Notes: a model not told the origin generated them from the letters alone. Counted from the first letter of the stretch, positions 23,930-36,569 are shown. The stretch: 64,000 nt of DNA from Biscogniauxia marginata (GCA_022695795.1 MU404199.1:1-64000), one strand, 5' to 3'. Numbers and translations are program-made.

Positions 23930-24722
23930 ATGCCCATACCCCGACGCACCACTCGCTCGTCCGCCGGCGGCGCCAAGCAATCGACTCTGTCCTTCAACCA
24001 CCGGGTCACGAAATCCTCCGTCCCCAAATCGGCCAAGGATCTCACGACATCTCCCACGAAGAAGCCGAGCCCGCTCGCGAAGCACGTCTCGGCGCAAGAC
24101 GAAGAAGAAGAAGAGCCTACTGCTATTACTACTACGACTGCTGACGCCGACGTCGACATCGACGTCGAAGCACTTCAAGATGATGATGACGACGACGAAC
24201 CCGAACCGGTGCCGCAGAAGTCCGAGGCCGAGCTGCGTGCTGAGAAGGTGACTGGCCGCCAAATCGACCAGTACTGGCGCCAGCTAGAGCGTGATCGCCT
24301 CACGCGGAGGGTGCACCAGGAGGACCTGAGCCTGGCGGAGAAGGTGCTGCGGTATTGGGACGTGAGCTCGCAGTATGGGGTACGTATACATACAACACAC
24401 GCATGATAGGCGTCCTGTTCTTTGTCTTTTTCTTTCGGGTGGGGGATCCCTTGCAGTGCTGCGGTCTACGGAACATACCCTGTTTTCACTTATTTATGAA
24501 AAGAAAAAAAGAGAAAAAGAGAAAAAGAGAAAGCTAACGTAGCGACAACAGCCATGTGTAGGCATCAGCCGCATGAAGCGATGGCACCGAGCGGACCGCC
24601 TGGGCCTCAACCCGCCAGTCGAAGTCCTCGCCGTGCTGATGAAGGAGAGCGAGGGTGCTCTGGACCTCGAGAACGCGCATATGGATGAGATCCTCAACTC
24701 GACTGCTGTTGGGGCTTTTTAG
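23930..24722 (+). CDS. POLD4: DNA polymerase delta subunit 4
   Basis: The small accessory subunit of replicative DNA polymerase delta. Exons 23930-24379 and 24552-24722 (donor GTACGT, acceptor CAG) give 206 residues. Near the N-terminus KQSTLSF (residues 16-22) is a PCNA-interacting-peptide-like motif. A poly-acidic stretch follows. The conserved C-terminal domain includes YWRQLERDRL, the family hallmark QYGPCVGISRMKRW across the splice junction, and GLNPPVEVLAVL. The splice falls exactly between QYG and PCVG. The length exceeds the human protein because of the disordered N-terminal half, as is usual in fungi. Confidence 0.92.
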
Positions 24723-25067
24723 GCTGCTACTGCTACGAGGGGACTTGAGAGAGAAACAAGTAGTTATGAGGCATGTGTGTATGATGGACTGGAATATTAC
24801 GGGTGCATTACGAGATTTGCTCGTTAGGCGTGCTTAACTTTGAAGAGGAAATTCTTTTGTGGTGACGGCGTTGAAGGACTTTCATTTCTCGGGCTCATTT
24901 GCTGGAGTGACTTGGCTATTGAACATTCAGGATCATAGCCATTGGCTGATGGGTGCTTGCGCTCAGCACTATTCATCAGTTTGCCAGATTGACTAATGTA
25001 GTGATTGTGGACTCCTGCTAGAGCTGCATGCATTAAGTGGATAGCTATGAACAAACTCCCCGATTGT
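24723..25067. other. Convergent 3' flanks
   Basis: 345 bp between the stop codons of POLD4 and the queuosine salvage gene, presumably 3' untranslated sequence. Confidence 0.5.
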
Positions 25068-26428
25068 TTAATACCAGATGCTCCTGGTCCGATGATGCGG
25101 CATCGTCTCCTTGCCCTGAGCCTCTAACTGCTTCATGGTATCATACAAGAAGAAGTCAATCAATATGGCGTTGACCTGTGTCTCTGGGTGCTGGCGCTTA
25201 ATCTCCCGTCTCAGGAGCTCCACGCACCAGATGCTGCAGGCTATACAACTTGTTTTTAGCGCCGTAAATATCTTTAATCAGGGTCCAAGAGACGTACCTC
25301 TCAGCTGCATTTCATACTTGCTCCCACTCTCAAGTGCCTCTTTGTTAGATACCATAGCTTGCAATGGCGGGCTATATCCTATGCACCCTAGGGTCGCCAA
25401 TATCTGCGGCACTCGGTAATCGGCAAACATGGTGATCTTGTCGATATCCCGGAACGCACCGTAGCTCTCGCCATTAAAGCACGCCCAGATATCGGCCACG
25501 AGGATCTGGGCTCGCTTGAGGAAACGAACCGGCTTGCGCCGCCCCTCAAAGTGGAACTCGTCTCGGAAGCAGGTGAAATCCCGCGCAAGCAGGTTAACCA
25601 GCGCCGCGGCGGACCCGTTGGCGGCTTCAATGCACTTGGTGAAGCTACAGCTGTATTTCTGCAAGTTGCCGCGGCTGAGCGTTGGTGGTCACATTTACGA
25701 AGTGTCTGGGCGATCAAATACATACTTCGTAAAGGACCTGGCCTGCCTCTCGTAGACAGGCGAGTCGGGCCTCGAGGAGGGGCATCTCCTCCTCCGTGCA
25801 CGACCTGAAGACGTACTTCAGGGACTCCAGATTGCACTCCCCCTCGTCTTGCCAGTAGTGGGGGTCGGTGATGGGGATATCTTGAGGCAGAGTTTACAAT
25901 TAACCATGGCCATCCTTTCTAAGATTGTGAGAAACTGAAGCGAAGCGAGTAAAGAGAACACTCGGCCATGTGTATCTGTTCGTGCTTTTGCGGGGACAGG
26001 CTTCGCGATTACGCACCTTCGTCCAGAGCCCTCTGCAATGAAGCGACCAGGCTCCAGTATCCCGTCCAGTTCTTGTCTCGGTAGGAGATGGCGAAGCGTT
26101 CATCATCCGGGAGCAGGGACCAGAAGGAAAAGTTGAGCAGGTCCATGGTGAAGATGAAGGCGACGGTCGACTCGTCCTTGGCCTTCGGGTGCAGCTCGTG
26201 CTCCGACCAGTTCGCGGTGGAGAACTCTTTCTGCTGCATCTGCTGGTGGATGAGAGCCGCGGCGTTTTTGGTCGCCCTCATGTCCACCGCTACATCGATG
26301 GAGTTGTCGTAGACATACTCGGCTCCTTCTAAGACACCCGTTTCGGGTTCGTCGTCTAGCGAGAGCTTCCCTTGCAGATGCTGCCTGAGTAGAGCAAGGA
26401 GCTCTGGATCTGCCTCATCATCAGACAT
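25068..26428 (-). CDS. QNG1: Queuosine 5'-phosphate N-glycosylase (queuosine salvage protein, DUF2419)
   Basis: Releases queuine base from queuosine 5'-phosphate so it can be reused for tRNA wobble modification. Four exons splice in phase: 26017-26428, 25726-25880, 25298-25658 and 25068-25240, giving 366 residues, the family size. Recognisable DUF2419 segments are FTMDLLNFSFW, the WTGYWSLVASLQRALDE region, TDPHYW, LYEKYSCSFTKCIEAANGSA across a splice, FLKRAQILVADIW and ITMFADYRVPQIL. The C-terminus reads NAILIDFFLYDTMKQ and ends HHRTRSIWY. Eukaryotes cannot make queuine, so this is a salvage enzyme for diet-derived or environmental base. All intron ends are GT-AG. Confidence 0.92.
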
Positions 26429-26812
26429 GGCGAAGTGCGTCCCTCAACCGAAGCGATTGAAGTAAGGCGCGACCAGAAGTGTTTTCGGGCTACAATGGTC
26501 GACGATGAGATTGCAGGTTATATAACTCGAAGATGATGTGTAGAAGATACCTAGGTAAGAGTCCAAATATTGCCCATGTACCTACTCATAAGTATTAGGA
26601 GCCCCTACCTATGACGGGCATAAATAACAAACCCGATAGCTCTATAAGGGGTTCATGAAATATTAACCTAATGCACAGGTATGTAAGCGTTCTATGCATC
26701 GTCAATCGTCAAACATGAGCTGAACTGTTGCTACTACTAATAAATTATAATTTTTTCAGCCAACCAAAGTGAGGCATCGGTGGTCCGAGCACAGGCCACC
26801 AAATGGCGTCAC

Positions 26813-26859
26813 CTTAGGTAGGTACCTAGGTAGGTACCTAGATAGGTACCTAGATAGGT
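26813..26859. repeat. TAGGTACC/TAGGTACCTAGA short tandem cluster
   Basis: Repeated TAGGTACC words, several of them palindromic (GGTACC core). The same word occurs singly or in small clusters in most intergenic gaps of this window. Confidence 0.85.
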
Positions 26860-27069
26860 TCAATTGGTGCTCTCCAGCCCCTGCACAACAACCGCCAACT
26901 GCGACGGCTTACACTACATGCTGTCGGGTATTCAATAGAACAGTTACCTGTGTCTACATCGAATATTGTGGCAGTATTCTCATTAATAGTAATATTATAC
27001 CAACGGACGACAACTATGTGCTTTATAGCGAGTTCATTGGTGTTATTTCTATGATGAACCAGTCCTTAG

Positions 27070-27363
27070 ATGATGATAACTTGGGAGCCTCAAAACAATC
27101 TTGACTATTTCAAACCAGCTCTTATCATCACGATCGATTCTCAACCTCAAATCCGAGTTGGTGTAGCCTTTGCAGATAACGGCTCAGCTCCGATCAACGG
27201 ATGCGTCATACCGCATGTTATGGTAAACAAGACGTTGGACTTTTCAAGCGTAAACACTGAGGATTGGGCCGGCAAGAACCTCGACGAGAACCTCGCCTAC
27301 TGGAACGCCAACTTGCCCGAGTTTCTGGATCAGGCCATTACCGGCACATACACCCACAGATAG
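27070..27363 (+). CDS. Small hypothetical frame, 97 aa
   Basis: An ATG-to-stop frame. The last 45 codons read like real protein: VNTEDWAGKNLDENLAYWNA then LPEFLDQAITG. No family is recognised, and there is no signal peptide. The 5' end may belong to an upstream exon that I cannot identify. It could be a fragment of an older gene or a chance frame. Confidence 0.25.
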   Translation: MMITWEPQNNLDYFKPALIITIDSQPQIRVGVAFADNGSAPINGCVIPHVMVNKTLDFSSVNTEDWAGKNLDENLAYWNANLPEFLDQAITGTYTHR

Positions 27364-28225
27364 ACAGGCACCAAAGGGTAAGAAGAAGGCAGGCGTAGTC
27401 AAAAAGATGGCAAGACGTTTAGGACTCTGTTTCAGAGCTGGCTCTCCACATACCAGACGGATAGATAGGTAGTTCATCTCCAAGACCTGACTGGAATCTT
27501 GGAGAACTAGAACCAGGCAACAAGTAGGTAGGTATCAACTGAATGTCGGAACACGCGTCTAGATCTTGCGCAGCAATACCTCGCTGCGTCTTGCGTGACA
27601 CAATAGAGGGCCTATTTAGGTAGTCTTTTGTTCAGCCTTCGCAATGCAAGCTATACTCCAGTAGCAATACTAGTAAATGCATAAATGGTTATCATGGGAT
27701 AAATATGCACCTGATCGAAGATATTCATCGAGTGAGTAGATTCCGGCCCGTGCCCCGCGAGAAAGACCTGCCAAGGGATTTAAGCTTGCTCGCGCGGGTT
27801 AGGTAGGTACATAAAAGTACGAGAGTACCTCACACACCCACAACCTTCCGACGCCAGTGACTTCAGCTAGCATCACTCCTAGGCACGTAGGTATGTTAAC
27901 TAGCGGTCGGGTCCGATGTCCGAAGGCTGACGGCGCAACAACAACCCAGCAGCAGCAGCAGTAGTGTAGTAGGTAGTAGCATCACTAACACCACCACTAC
28001 CACTGCTGTGCCTACTTGACCACCCACACTTACTCACAACTCTATTTTCATCGAACATCGTCACCCCTACCATCTTTTTTCACCCGTCCCCGTCGCTTTT
28101 CTCGACTACCAAGCTCGTTCCCCCTGGATTAATTCCTCGTTTTTACCTTTAGTCCCTCTAAGGACTACATCATACATGCATCGGCGACCCAATTTCCCGT
28201 GACAACTGGACAGCAGCTGTTGACC

Positions 28226-30659
28226 ATGGCTATGGTTCGAGACAGAGACAGCTTCAATCGCCAATCACTTGGGCCGACGCTGAATGCGAACGTCAAAAAG
28301 GTGAGGCACCAATTCACATCGCACATGTCTTACAATGAACGCATCTGCGTTTGCCTTCCGTATTCGCTTCTCTCGCCCCCGTTCACGTTTGCGATCCAAC
28401 ACTGCAGCCTCACGCTACATTGCGCAACCACTTCTTCACTTGCATCTTCCATCACCACCACAATCACCACCACAATCACCGCGTCCCGCCCCGCGGCCAC
28501 CAACTCCGTCCTTCATCATTTGCGATTTCCTGCGAATACGCAGCAGCTTGCAAGATGCAGCCCTCATGCGTAGACGACCCGGCTTCCATACTAACCTTGG
28601 TCTCGCAGGCGCGCGTTTTGATGGTTGGCGCTGGCGGAATTGGTTGCGAACTCCTCAAGAACCTCGTCTTGACCGGCTTCGGCGAAGTGCACATCGTTGA
28701 TCTCGACACCATCGACCTAAGCAATCTGAACCGCCAATTCCTCTTCCGACACGAGCACATCAAGAGGTCAAAAGCTCTGGTACGATGCGATCTGGCCCGC
28801 GAAGCAATGGTCTGCATACTACGAGATACTAATTTTGTCATAGATCGCAAAGGAGGCGGCGCAGAAATTCAACCCCGACGTGACGATCGTTGCACACCAC
28901 GCGAACATCAAGGATGGGGAATTCAACGTCGAATGGTTCCGGGGCTTCAAGCTCGTATTCAATGCGCTAGACAATCTCGAAGCGCGACGCCACGTGAACA
29001 AGATGTGTTTAGCAGCCGACGTTCCTTTGATCGAGAGCGGAACTACGGGATTCAATGGTCAAGTACAAGTCATCAAGAAGGGCGTAACCGCATGTTACGA
29101 CTGTACTAGCAAGGAGGTTCCGAAGTCTTTTCCAGTCTGCACAATTCGAAGCACTCCTAGCCAGCCGATCCATTGCATAGTCTGGGGCAAGAGCTATCTT
29201 CTCAACGAGATATTCGGGACGAGCGAAGACCAGACCGTTTTCGATCACACGGACGATGCGGAAAATGCAGCAGAGATAGCAGAACTCAAGAAGGAGTCCG
29301 AGGCGCTAAGGAAAATTCGAGAGTCGGTCGGCACCGATAAGTTTGCTCAAATGCTGTTTGACAAGGTCTTCGATACAGATATTTCCCGATTACTATCCAT
29401 GGAGGACATGTGGAAGTCGAGAAAACCCCCTGAGCCTTTGAAGTACGAGACAGCGATGGCACGGGCGTCCGAAACTATAGCCTCCAAGGATGCAGTAATC
29501 GAGGATGGCCAAAAGGTGTGGTCGCTAGAAGAGAACCTGGTCGTCTTCAACGATAGCCTAAATCGTCTAAGCAAGCGTATTTTGGACCTAAGACAGAAAT
29601 ATGGCGAAAAATCGCCACAGGCTATAATCACCTTCGACAAGGATGACGAGGACACACTCGATTTTGTCGCTGCGAGTGCCAACATTCGATCCCATGTGTT
29701 CGGCATTGATCGCAAGTCGCGTTTCGATATCAAGCAGATGGCTGGCAACATCATTCCTGCTATTGCGACAACAAATGCGATCATCGCTGGCCTCTGCGTT
29801 CTTGAGTCCTTTAAAGTTCTCAGAGGGGAGTTTGATAAGGCGCAAGAGGTGAGTATCTCGAGGCGTCCCCGCGCGCATCATCTCACGGTCTCCCATGATG
29901 GATAGATACTGATCTTGCAGGTCTTCTTAACGCCGTTCACAAGCCAGAGATTACTGGCTCCCGACCGTCCCCGAGCACCGAATCCGCAATGTCCAGTTTG
30001 TAGCAATTTCCAGACTAGCGTCTACGTTGACCTGTCAAAAGCGACTCTCAACGACTTGGTAGAGGACTTTGTCAGGCTGCAGTTAGGATATGGCGAGCGC
30101 GAATTCGCAGTTAACAGCGAGGACGGCCTGCTCTACGACCCTGACGAGACAGACAACCTGGAGAAGAAGTTGACTGAATTGGGTATGTCATACTCTCATT
30201 TCTTCTAAAGCTAACTGTGTAGTTCTAATTATTTATAGGCATCAAACAAAACAGCTTTGTTACTGTCGTTGACGAAGCGGACGAGGACACCTTTGTAAAT
30301 GTGGTTCTTAATATCCAAGAAGCGTATGTTGACTGAGCAGCCATTCTTCCATGTCTTGCTAATTAACCTGTGACCTTAGTACTGAGCCACTTGCGGAGAA
30401 GCCTATCAAGGGTCTTGAGCCGGATAGGGCACCGGAAATTCCGCGCAAGCCCAAGAAAGAGACTGCAGTAGAAAGCAATGGGATTGGCCAGCCAAACGGC
30501 AACCATGCCACCAATGGGGAAGCTTCCGGCAGGGATCTGAAACGATCGAGAACAGACGACACCGACGCACCGAAGGCCAAGAAGGCCAAGAAGACAGTAA
30601 CGGAGCACGAGGGTGTCATCGATTTAGATGCCGATACGCAACCTATTGAGCTTGACTAG
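28226..30659 (+). CDS. uba2: SUMO-activating enzyme E1 subunit Uba2
   Basis: Uba2 with Aos1 adenylates SUMO and holds it as a thioester before passing it to Ubc9; it acts mainly in the nucleus. Six exons join in phase: 28226-28300, 28609-28779, 28844-29848, 29921-30182, 30239-30323 and 30380-30659, giving 625 residues. The nucleotide-binding VGAGGIG is at residues 31-37. Zinc ligands are Cys166/Cys169 (CYDC) and Cys441/Cys444 (CPVC). The catalytic Cys181 lies in [13 protein letters not shown]. The ubiquitin-fold domain lies in exons 4-5. The C-terminal tail has a basic KAKKAKK nuclear signal and ends in [14 protein letters not shown], which resembles a SUMO-interaction motif. The first intron is unusually long (308 bp). 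The stop codon lies 39 bp from that of the convergent SDR gene. Confidence 0.95.
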
Positions 30660-30698
30660 CACCTAGCGACTCGCTTTACTCGAATTGCGCCTGCTGGC

Positions 30699-32166
30699 CT
30701 ACGTCGCACTTAAACCGCCATCTATGTTGAGCACACAATTGTGTGCGTATGGGTTTTTGGCAAGGAAGGTGGCTGCGTGTGCAACCTCCTCGACCAAACC
30801 TAGCCGACCCAGGGGGATCAGGGCGGAAAGTTCACCTTTCGCGTCCATATCTTGTGCAAGGGATTATGTATATTAGTAATGCTGTACGTTACGAGCAAGG
30901 GTTAGAAGGAAAAGGACCCCCGAGGCCGGTAACATTTGCTTGGAATAGGAAGAAAGGAAAGTAGCGGACGGCCCATTTGTAGGGATGAGAGAGATAGAGG
31001 CGAACGCACCTTTCGTCATATCGGTCTGGATATATCCAGGTAGGAGGACATTTGCCCTGATACCAAATCGTCCCACTTCCCAGGCCAGAGATCGGGTTAG
31101 ACCTGGATCTCGGGAGAATTAGATACATATTGCCAACAATAGCAAGGAAGAAGACAGTTCATGAGTTCAGAGGCTAGTTCATTATCGTACCCACAACGCC
31201 AGCCTTTGCAGCAGCATACACGCTTGCCCCCCGGCCTCCATGAGTCGCCATCAGACTCGAGATGTTAATTATGCACCCTGAGGGAGACTGATTAGCTTTT
31301 ATTATTAGAAACCGTAACCAAAACCACGCCACTTAAGAATTAAAAAAGGGTAGATTCTCAATGCAAATATTTCTACCAATGGACCTAGACGGATGGATGA
31401 ATGAATTGGCCTTGTCTATGAAAAGGGGGGGAGGCAAAAAGGAGGAAAGGGGGAACGCTAGGTCTCCTGTTATATTGCGTTTACGTATGTTACCTACCAC
31501 TCTTCTGCTGCTGCATCCGGGGTATGACGCTCCGGCAACCCCAGACGGTGCCGGTCAGGTTCGCGGCGAGCAGGCGGTCGACGTCGACAGCAGACGTCCG
31601 GAAGAGCAGCGACCGCTGGGCGATACCGGCCGCGTTGACGAGGACGTCGATTCGTTGCTGCTAGATTTATTAATTTATTCTTATTTTTACTTTTACTTTC
31701 ATTTTATATTTCAATGCTTTTGGTTTCTTAATGGTTTCATGGAGAGAACCTGGACAACTCTAGGTTCTCTTATAAAACACAGGAATGATGATATGGTTTT
31801 GCAAGGTTAAAAGTCTTGCCGATGATGCTGGGGGGGGGGTTTATAAAAAAAAAACCGGAGGTATAGGTTACTTACCCCTTTCATTTCCGCGATCAGGTCG
31901 TCCCAGCTGCTGGCAATGGATACGTCGAACGCGCGCGCGGAGTGTGTCGGATGTTGTTGTTGCTGCTGCTGCTGCTGCTGGCCCTCTTTCCACGTGTCGA
32001 CTCGGCTGTCCGATGGTAGGGACTGGACCGCGGCCGTCAGTGCTTTCTCGTCCCGGCCCACGAGCGTGCACGAGGCCCCCTCGGAAGCGAAGACCCGTGC
32101 GATGGCTAGGCCGATGCCTCGGCTGCCGCCGGTAATGATGCAGCGCTTGCCGGCGAGGGAGAGCAT
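30699..32166 (-). CDS. Short-chain dehydrogenase/reductase, 3-oxoacyl-ACP-reductase-like
   Basis: A NAD(P)-dependent oxidoreductase of the classical SDR family. Five exons join in phase: 31876-32166, 31498-31660, 31191-31277, 31010-31102 and 30699-30850, giving 261 residues. The cofactor motif TGGSRGIG is at residues 12-19, the VNAAG strand is present, and the catalytic Ser159 and Tyr172-x3-Lys176 (YAAAK) are in place. The C-terminus NIDGGLSAT is typical of FabG-like enzymes. Overall it resembles fungal FabG/CBR4-type reductases that may serve mitochondrial fatty-acid synthesis, but no clear targeting peptide is seen, so the substrate is uncertain. A run of nine Gln interrupts the loop after the second strand (residues about 62-71). 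Intron 1 holds a G10 run next to an A-rich run. Confidence 0.88.
31952..31981 (-). repeat. CAA/CAG trinucleotide repeat coding poly-Gln
   Basis: A tandem trinucleotide run within exon 1 of the SDR gene; on the minus strand it reads as CAG and CAA codons for nine glutamines in an otherwise conserved Rossmann fold. Confidence 0.9.
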
Positions 32167-33145
32167 TCTCGTACCCTTTCTTCTAGGTAGGTAGCTTTTG
32201 TGCTATAATGCAATTGCAATTGGTTGTAATTGAGGTCCTGGCGTTCCCCCGATCTGAACATACCTAATCCCGTCTGTGTTGCAACTTTGGATTGAGAAGT
32301 ACATACACGTACCTACTAAGGTTCATCTCTACCTGGGTACCTAAGTAGGATGTACCTACTTACAGTAATTAATGGATGCGTCAGTTGATCGCGTTAATTG
32401 ATCCCAGAGGTGTACGTACCGGTGTACCGTCGTATATGAAATTTAATTGGACCCTCCCCCATTTTAACAACAAGATCTGATTAGCGGACACTCGAACCAA
32501 TCTTTTCTTAGGCTCTTTTTATCCCCACCCCTTCACAGGCAATTAGCATCTGACCGCTGTTAACGCCATTACTGCGGAACAAAACTCAGAGATTCGCATT
32601 CGTGTCCCCTGCATGGAGTTTATGACGGGATGGTGGGGGGTTAATCGGATTGAGTTTCTGATTTGACGGGACTCGAGTTGTACATGTTGCATACTGCGTA
32701 AAACAACAACCTCCGACAACCGAGTGGAATCGCAATACATCTATCTACAAACCTTGTCTTTTTCTTCTCTTTTCTATTTCTTATACGCTTCTCTCTCTCC
32801 CTCTCTCTCTCTTATCACGTCATCCCAATTAATCTTATTATACTGCCCAGGACTTCGCACCAAGGGAGAATCAAGAAATGGACTTACTGCCGACCGTTGA
32901 TCGTACCTAAATGCAACATAATTAGGCCTCAAGAGGGAAACGAAACGAACAATCCCCCGTCAGTAGCAGAAAAGATCTACCTGTCGGTCTCTTTTATTGC
33001 GACCGCTAGCGAAACCAATACCGAAACCAATCCTACGTCACATATCGATGCGCCGCTATCTCGACTCTCCTCCACAACCTCCTCTGCATACTCTCCCTTA
33101 TTCATGCTTATCATCGCGGCCCGGTAGAACGAGCGTTCGGATCCG
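32167..33145. other. Divergent promoter region
   Basis: It separates the SDR gene and the phosphatase gene, which are transcribed away from each other. It has several TACCTA words (32300-32360) and a CT-rich microsatellite at about 32790-32812. No gene is seen. Confidence 0.5.
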
Positions 33146-35235
33146 ATGAACAATACACCTTTCCCGCCCTTAGCCAATGGCTACAGCTCAGGCGCCGAGC
33201 TCTCCCAGGCGAACGACGATGCGAACGCGAGGGCGAGGGCGAAGGCGCTAAAGGTCGACACGACCGTCAATGGCGCCGCCAAGAAGGAGCCTGTTGTCGA
33301 TGCCGGCCTGAGGAGCTTAGATCATTGTAGGTAAAGAAACTACGAGGACGGAGAACTCGCAATACATACCTATTCACACACATACACACATGTACACACA
33401 TGTACACACACATATCCTCGAGGGTGTTGATTGTGCGAGGAGCCCACTGACAATATGGCCCAACAGACAAGCGTGCTCTTCCGAAATGGCGATATGACAT
33501 GCGACAGCGTGCGCTCCCTCTCATCAGATGGGAGACCCCCTACCTCGCCTGGATGCAGGCCAAGCTGCGCTCTCCTGCGCTCGACAGCTACTTTGCCATC
33601 ACCGCGAACCTCGGCACCCACACCTTTTTCATGATCGGTCTCCCAATCATGTTCTGGTGCGGCTACGAGTCCTTCGGCAAAGGGTACAGCTCCAGACTGA
33701 GAAGCCCCAGTGATAAATGAGTGAGCGGCTGGCTGATGGTGACCTCTTGCAGCCTCGTACATATCCTCGCCTCGGGCGTCTTCTTTACCGGCTTTATTAA
33801 GGACTTCTTCTCCCTACCGCGACCCCTGTCCCCGCCGTTACATCGCATCACCATGTCGGGCTCGGCCGCCCTCGAGTACGGGTTTCCTTCGACGCACTCG
33901 GCGAACGCCGTCTCCGTCGCAGTCTATGCGATACTGTGCCTCTGGTCGCCTGATAACCCCTTCCAGCCCAAAACTCGGTTCGCGCTCGAGGCACTGTCGT
34001 ACTTCTACGCCGCGAGCATCGTATTCGGCCGCTTATACTGCGGTATGCACGGCTTTGTGGATGTCCTGGTGGGTTCTATAATGGGCGCCGCCATTTCCTT
34101 CATCGAATTTTACTATGGCCCAATATTAGATGCTTATTTATACGGGAATGACTGGAGAGCCGTGTTCTCTGTCGTGTTAGCCATCATCGTCTTAATCAGA
34201 GTCCATCCCGAGCCCGCGGATGACTGTCCCTGTTTCGACGACAGCGTGGCATTTGCCGGCGTCGTCATCGGCCTCGAGATAGGAACCTGGCACATTGGCG
34301 GGCCATCTTTCGGCAGAGTCCCGTTCAATCTCTCCGCTCTTGGCTGGCCCGCTGTCATTCTGCGGGTCTGTCTTGGCGTTCTCGTCGTGTTCGCCTGGCG
34401 CGAGGTAGCAAAGCCGATTTTGCTCAAGGGCCTTCCGCATGTGTTTCGGCTCATTGAAACCTGGGGGCTGAGCCTGCCGCGGCGTTTCTTCATGCCAGCA
34501 TCCGAATATAAGAATATTCCGCTGCGTCTGCGCGTCGATAATGTGATGCCTAGCGTCAGCGACCTTCCGGGTCTAATCACGGCCGTCCGTGGCCCGGGGC
34601 GCGGTAGGTCCGTGTCGATCGGCCCGCAGAGCGCGGCCGACGCCTACGAGACCCTCGCATACCGCGAGAGGAGGCGGAAAGAGAGTATCAGTAGTAATGC
34701 GGGCACCCTGCACCCCAAAAGTAGCGTGCAGGACTTCAATAGTAATAGTAATAATGTCGTAAGCGAAGATCCGAAGGGACCAGGTTGGAGTTCTACTGTC
34801 AATGGCAGCGGTAGCGGTAGCGGACAGGGAAAACCAAGCGACTTCGAGAAGCTCATGGGCGAGGGCACCGTCGTCGTCTCGCCGGCCGAGATCAAGAAAG
34901 ACGGCAGCGGCGACCCGGAGATGTACGTGGGTCAGCAGGACGAACTTGGCGAGAGGGAGGTCTTCTCCAAGCTGGTCAAACCGCGCGTTCGGTACGACGT
35001 CGAGGTCGTGGCCAAACTCGTCGTTTACGCGGGTACGTTTTATCTAATATTTCCCCACGCCCATTCTCTTTATCCCTATTCTCTTGGGGAATCATTGATC
35101 CGTACCATTTCCACTTAACCCAAACCTGCTGACATAACAAAACTGCCAGGCATCGCTTGGTTTGCCGTCGAAGGTGTCCCCGTCCTATACGAGTTTATCC
35201 CCGGGTTGGGAACTGGTCAACTGCAACCGAGCTAA
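33146..35235 (+). CDS. lcb3: Sphingoid long-chain base 1-phosphate phosphatase, PAP2 family
   Basis: Dephosphorylates sphingosine-type 1-phosphates in the ER membrane, linking sphingolipid recycling and signalling. Exons 33146-33326, 33467-33683, 33753-35032 and 35150-35235 join in phase to 587 residues. The three PAP2 phosphatase motifs are K149-x6-RP157 (KDFFSLPRP), FPSTHSAN with His181, and GRLYCGMHGFVD with Arg226 and His232. About eight membrane segments surround them. The part from residue about 390 to 520 is a long polar Ser/Gly/Asn-rich insertion before a last hydrophobic segment in exon 4. Eukaryotic S1P phosphatases and yeast Lcb3/Ysr3 share this layout. Intron 1 contains an ACACATGT short-repeat tract. 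Confidence 0.9.
33373..33409 (+). repeat. CA-rich microsatellite in an intron
   Basis: Repeated ACACATGT and CACACA units in intron 1 of the phosphatase gene. No function is suggested. Confidence 0.85.
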
Positions 35236-36569
35236 GCCGAGCTTACATCGGTTTATTCAATCTCATTAACGCAAGATGAAATGAATGAACGAAAAAAAAA
35301 AAGGGGGGGGGGGGGGGGGTAGGATAATAATTGTCATCCTTGGGAAATTAGGCGACGAGATTCCGGGGGAAGGGAGCGTATATCCTCTACGCTGTCTAGC
35401 CTAGTCCTATATATTCCAAATATGGAGTATATATAGGCAGAGGTAGTTCCCTCTCTTCTCTTCCTATCGTTCCGCCGTTCAAGGAAATCTCAGGGCGTTT
35501 GGTGGCAAGGTGGCTGTCATTGGGGTATCCTGATTGAATTCGTCATTCCGATTTGAAACTCTTAATTCCCAATTCCCGATCCCAACTACACACCTACCGA
35601 CCTCGAAACAGGATTGAAACCAACTACAAAAGGGGATAAAAACTCAAGAAAATCGGAACTGGTTCGGGGTAGGCAGGGGATATAGGAAGCTACCTCATTC
35701 GCCCTACTGGCTTGGGGGAGGGTTGACAGACAAAGGGGTTTCCTTGGAATGATTACTTCACGAAATAAGCTACGGGATATTTCTTCGCTCGTGGCTAGGC
35801 GGCCTTTCTTGTATATAAATTTTCTCTTTTCTCTGGTCCTTTTTTCGCTTCTTATCTTAAGACATCGATAATTAATGAATCCTTCTATAACTCTTCAAAG
35901 TTCTATATCTTGTTACCGACCTTACTTAAGAACGTGTCGCGCAAAGGCGATACCGCTAAGTACGCTTAGTAATTAGACCCATATAGTCCGCGATGATAGA
36001 ACAAGAGAAAGGTGCTGAGGAGCGGGTGGGAGAGAGAAGAAAACAATCAGGTAACTTCATTAAGAAGACCTGCTTCTATATCTCTCGGGTGGCGATAGGT
36101 ATATGTAGATGCTGTAGGGGATAAGGAGGATCGAAGTCAAGTTTAGGAGGGTTCGTGCTTGAAGACCACTCTCCTCCCCTCTTTCCCCCTATACTCACCG
36201 ACTTACACGATAATCCTGCAACATGAAAATCATTTCACTAAATTTATTACAACGGATGGCATGGTTTTTTGTTTTGTTTTTATGTTGATATTGCTGGTAT
36301 ATTTAAAATGACCTAGTTATCTCAAAATCTAAATACGTGTAGGTACCACACATTCTATACCACTTTCAACTTCCGGGTTTCTAACTAACTAACCCCCTAT
36401 TACTAGGTAAGGATCGGCGTCGTAGTTTTATTCTGCAAATATTCCACGTGTAAAAAGAAAAGACCGTTGTCTCGCGTATCGTAGTTGCATCTTTTTGCGC
36501 ATCAACAACAACAATAATAGCAACTTTGTTATCCAGCTCATGAATGGCGTGAAGGCAGGCATCGTGATA
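35236..36569. other. Intergenic, no gene recognised
   Basis: It contains an A11 run followed by a G17 run at 35292-35319. The remainder is AT-leaning without convincing frames. It separates the housekeeping phosphatase from the decayed metabolite locus. Confidence 0.5.
35292..35319 (+). repeat. A11-G17 homopolymer pair
   Basis: Eleven A directly followed by seventeen G, 57 bp after the phosphatase stop codon. A tract of this sort is prone to sequencing error. Confidence 0.95.

Larger units (their letters stand above)
26429..28225. other. Intergenic, repeat words; one small uncertain frame
   Basis: This 1.8-kb interval contains a TAGGTACC tandem cluster (26813-26859) and a small frame at 27070-27363 described separately. 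The last 300 bases before the uba2 start are rich in CAA, CAG and CT runs, as in fungal leaders. Confidence 0.5.
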
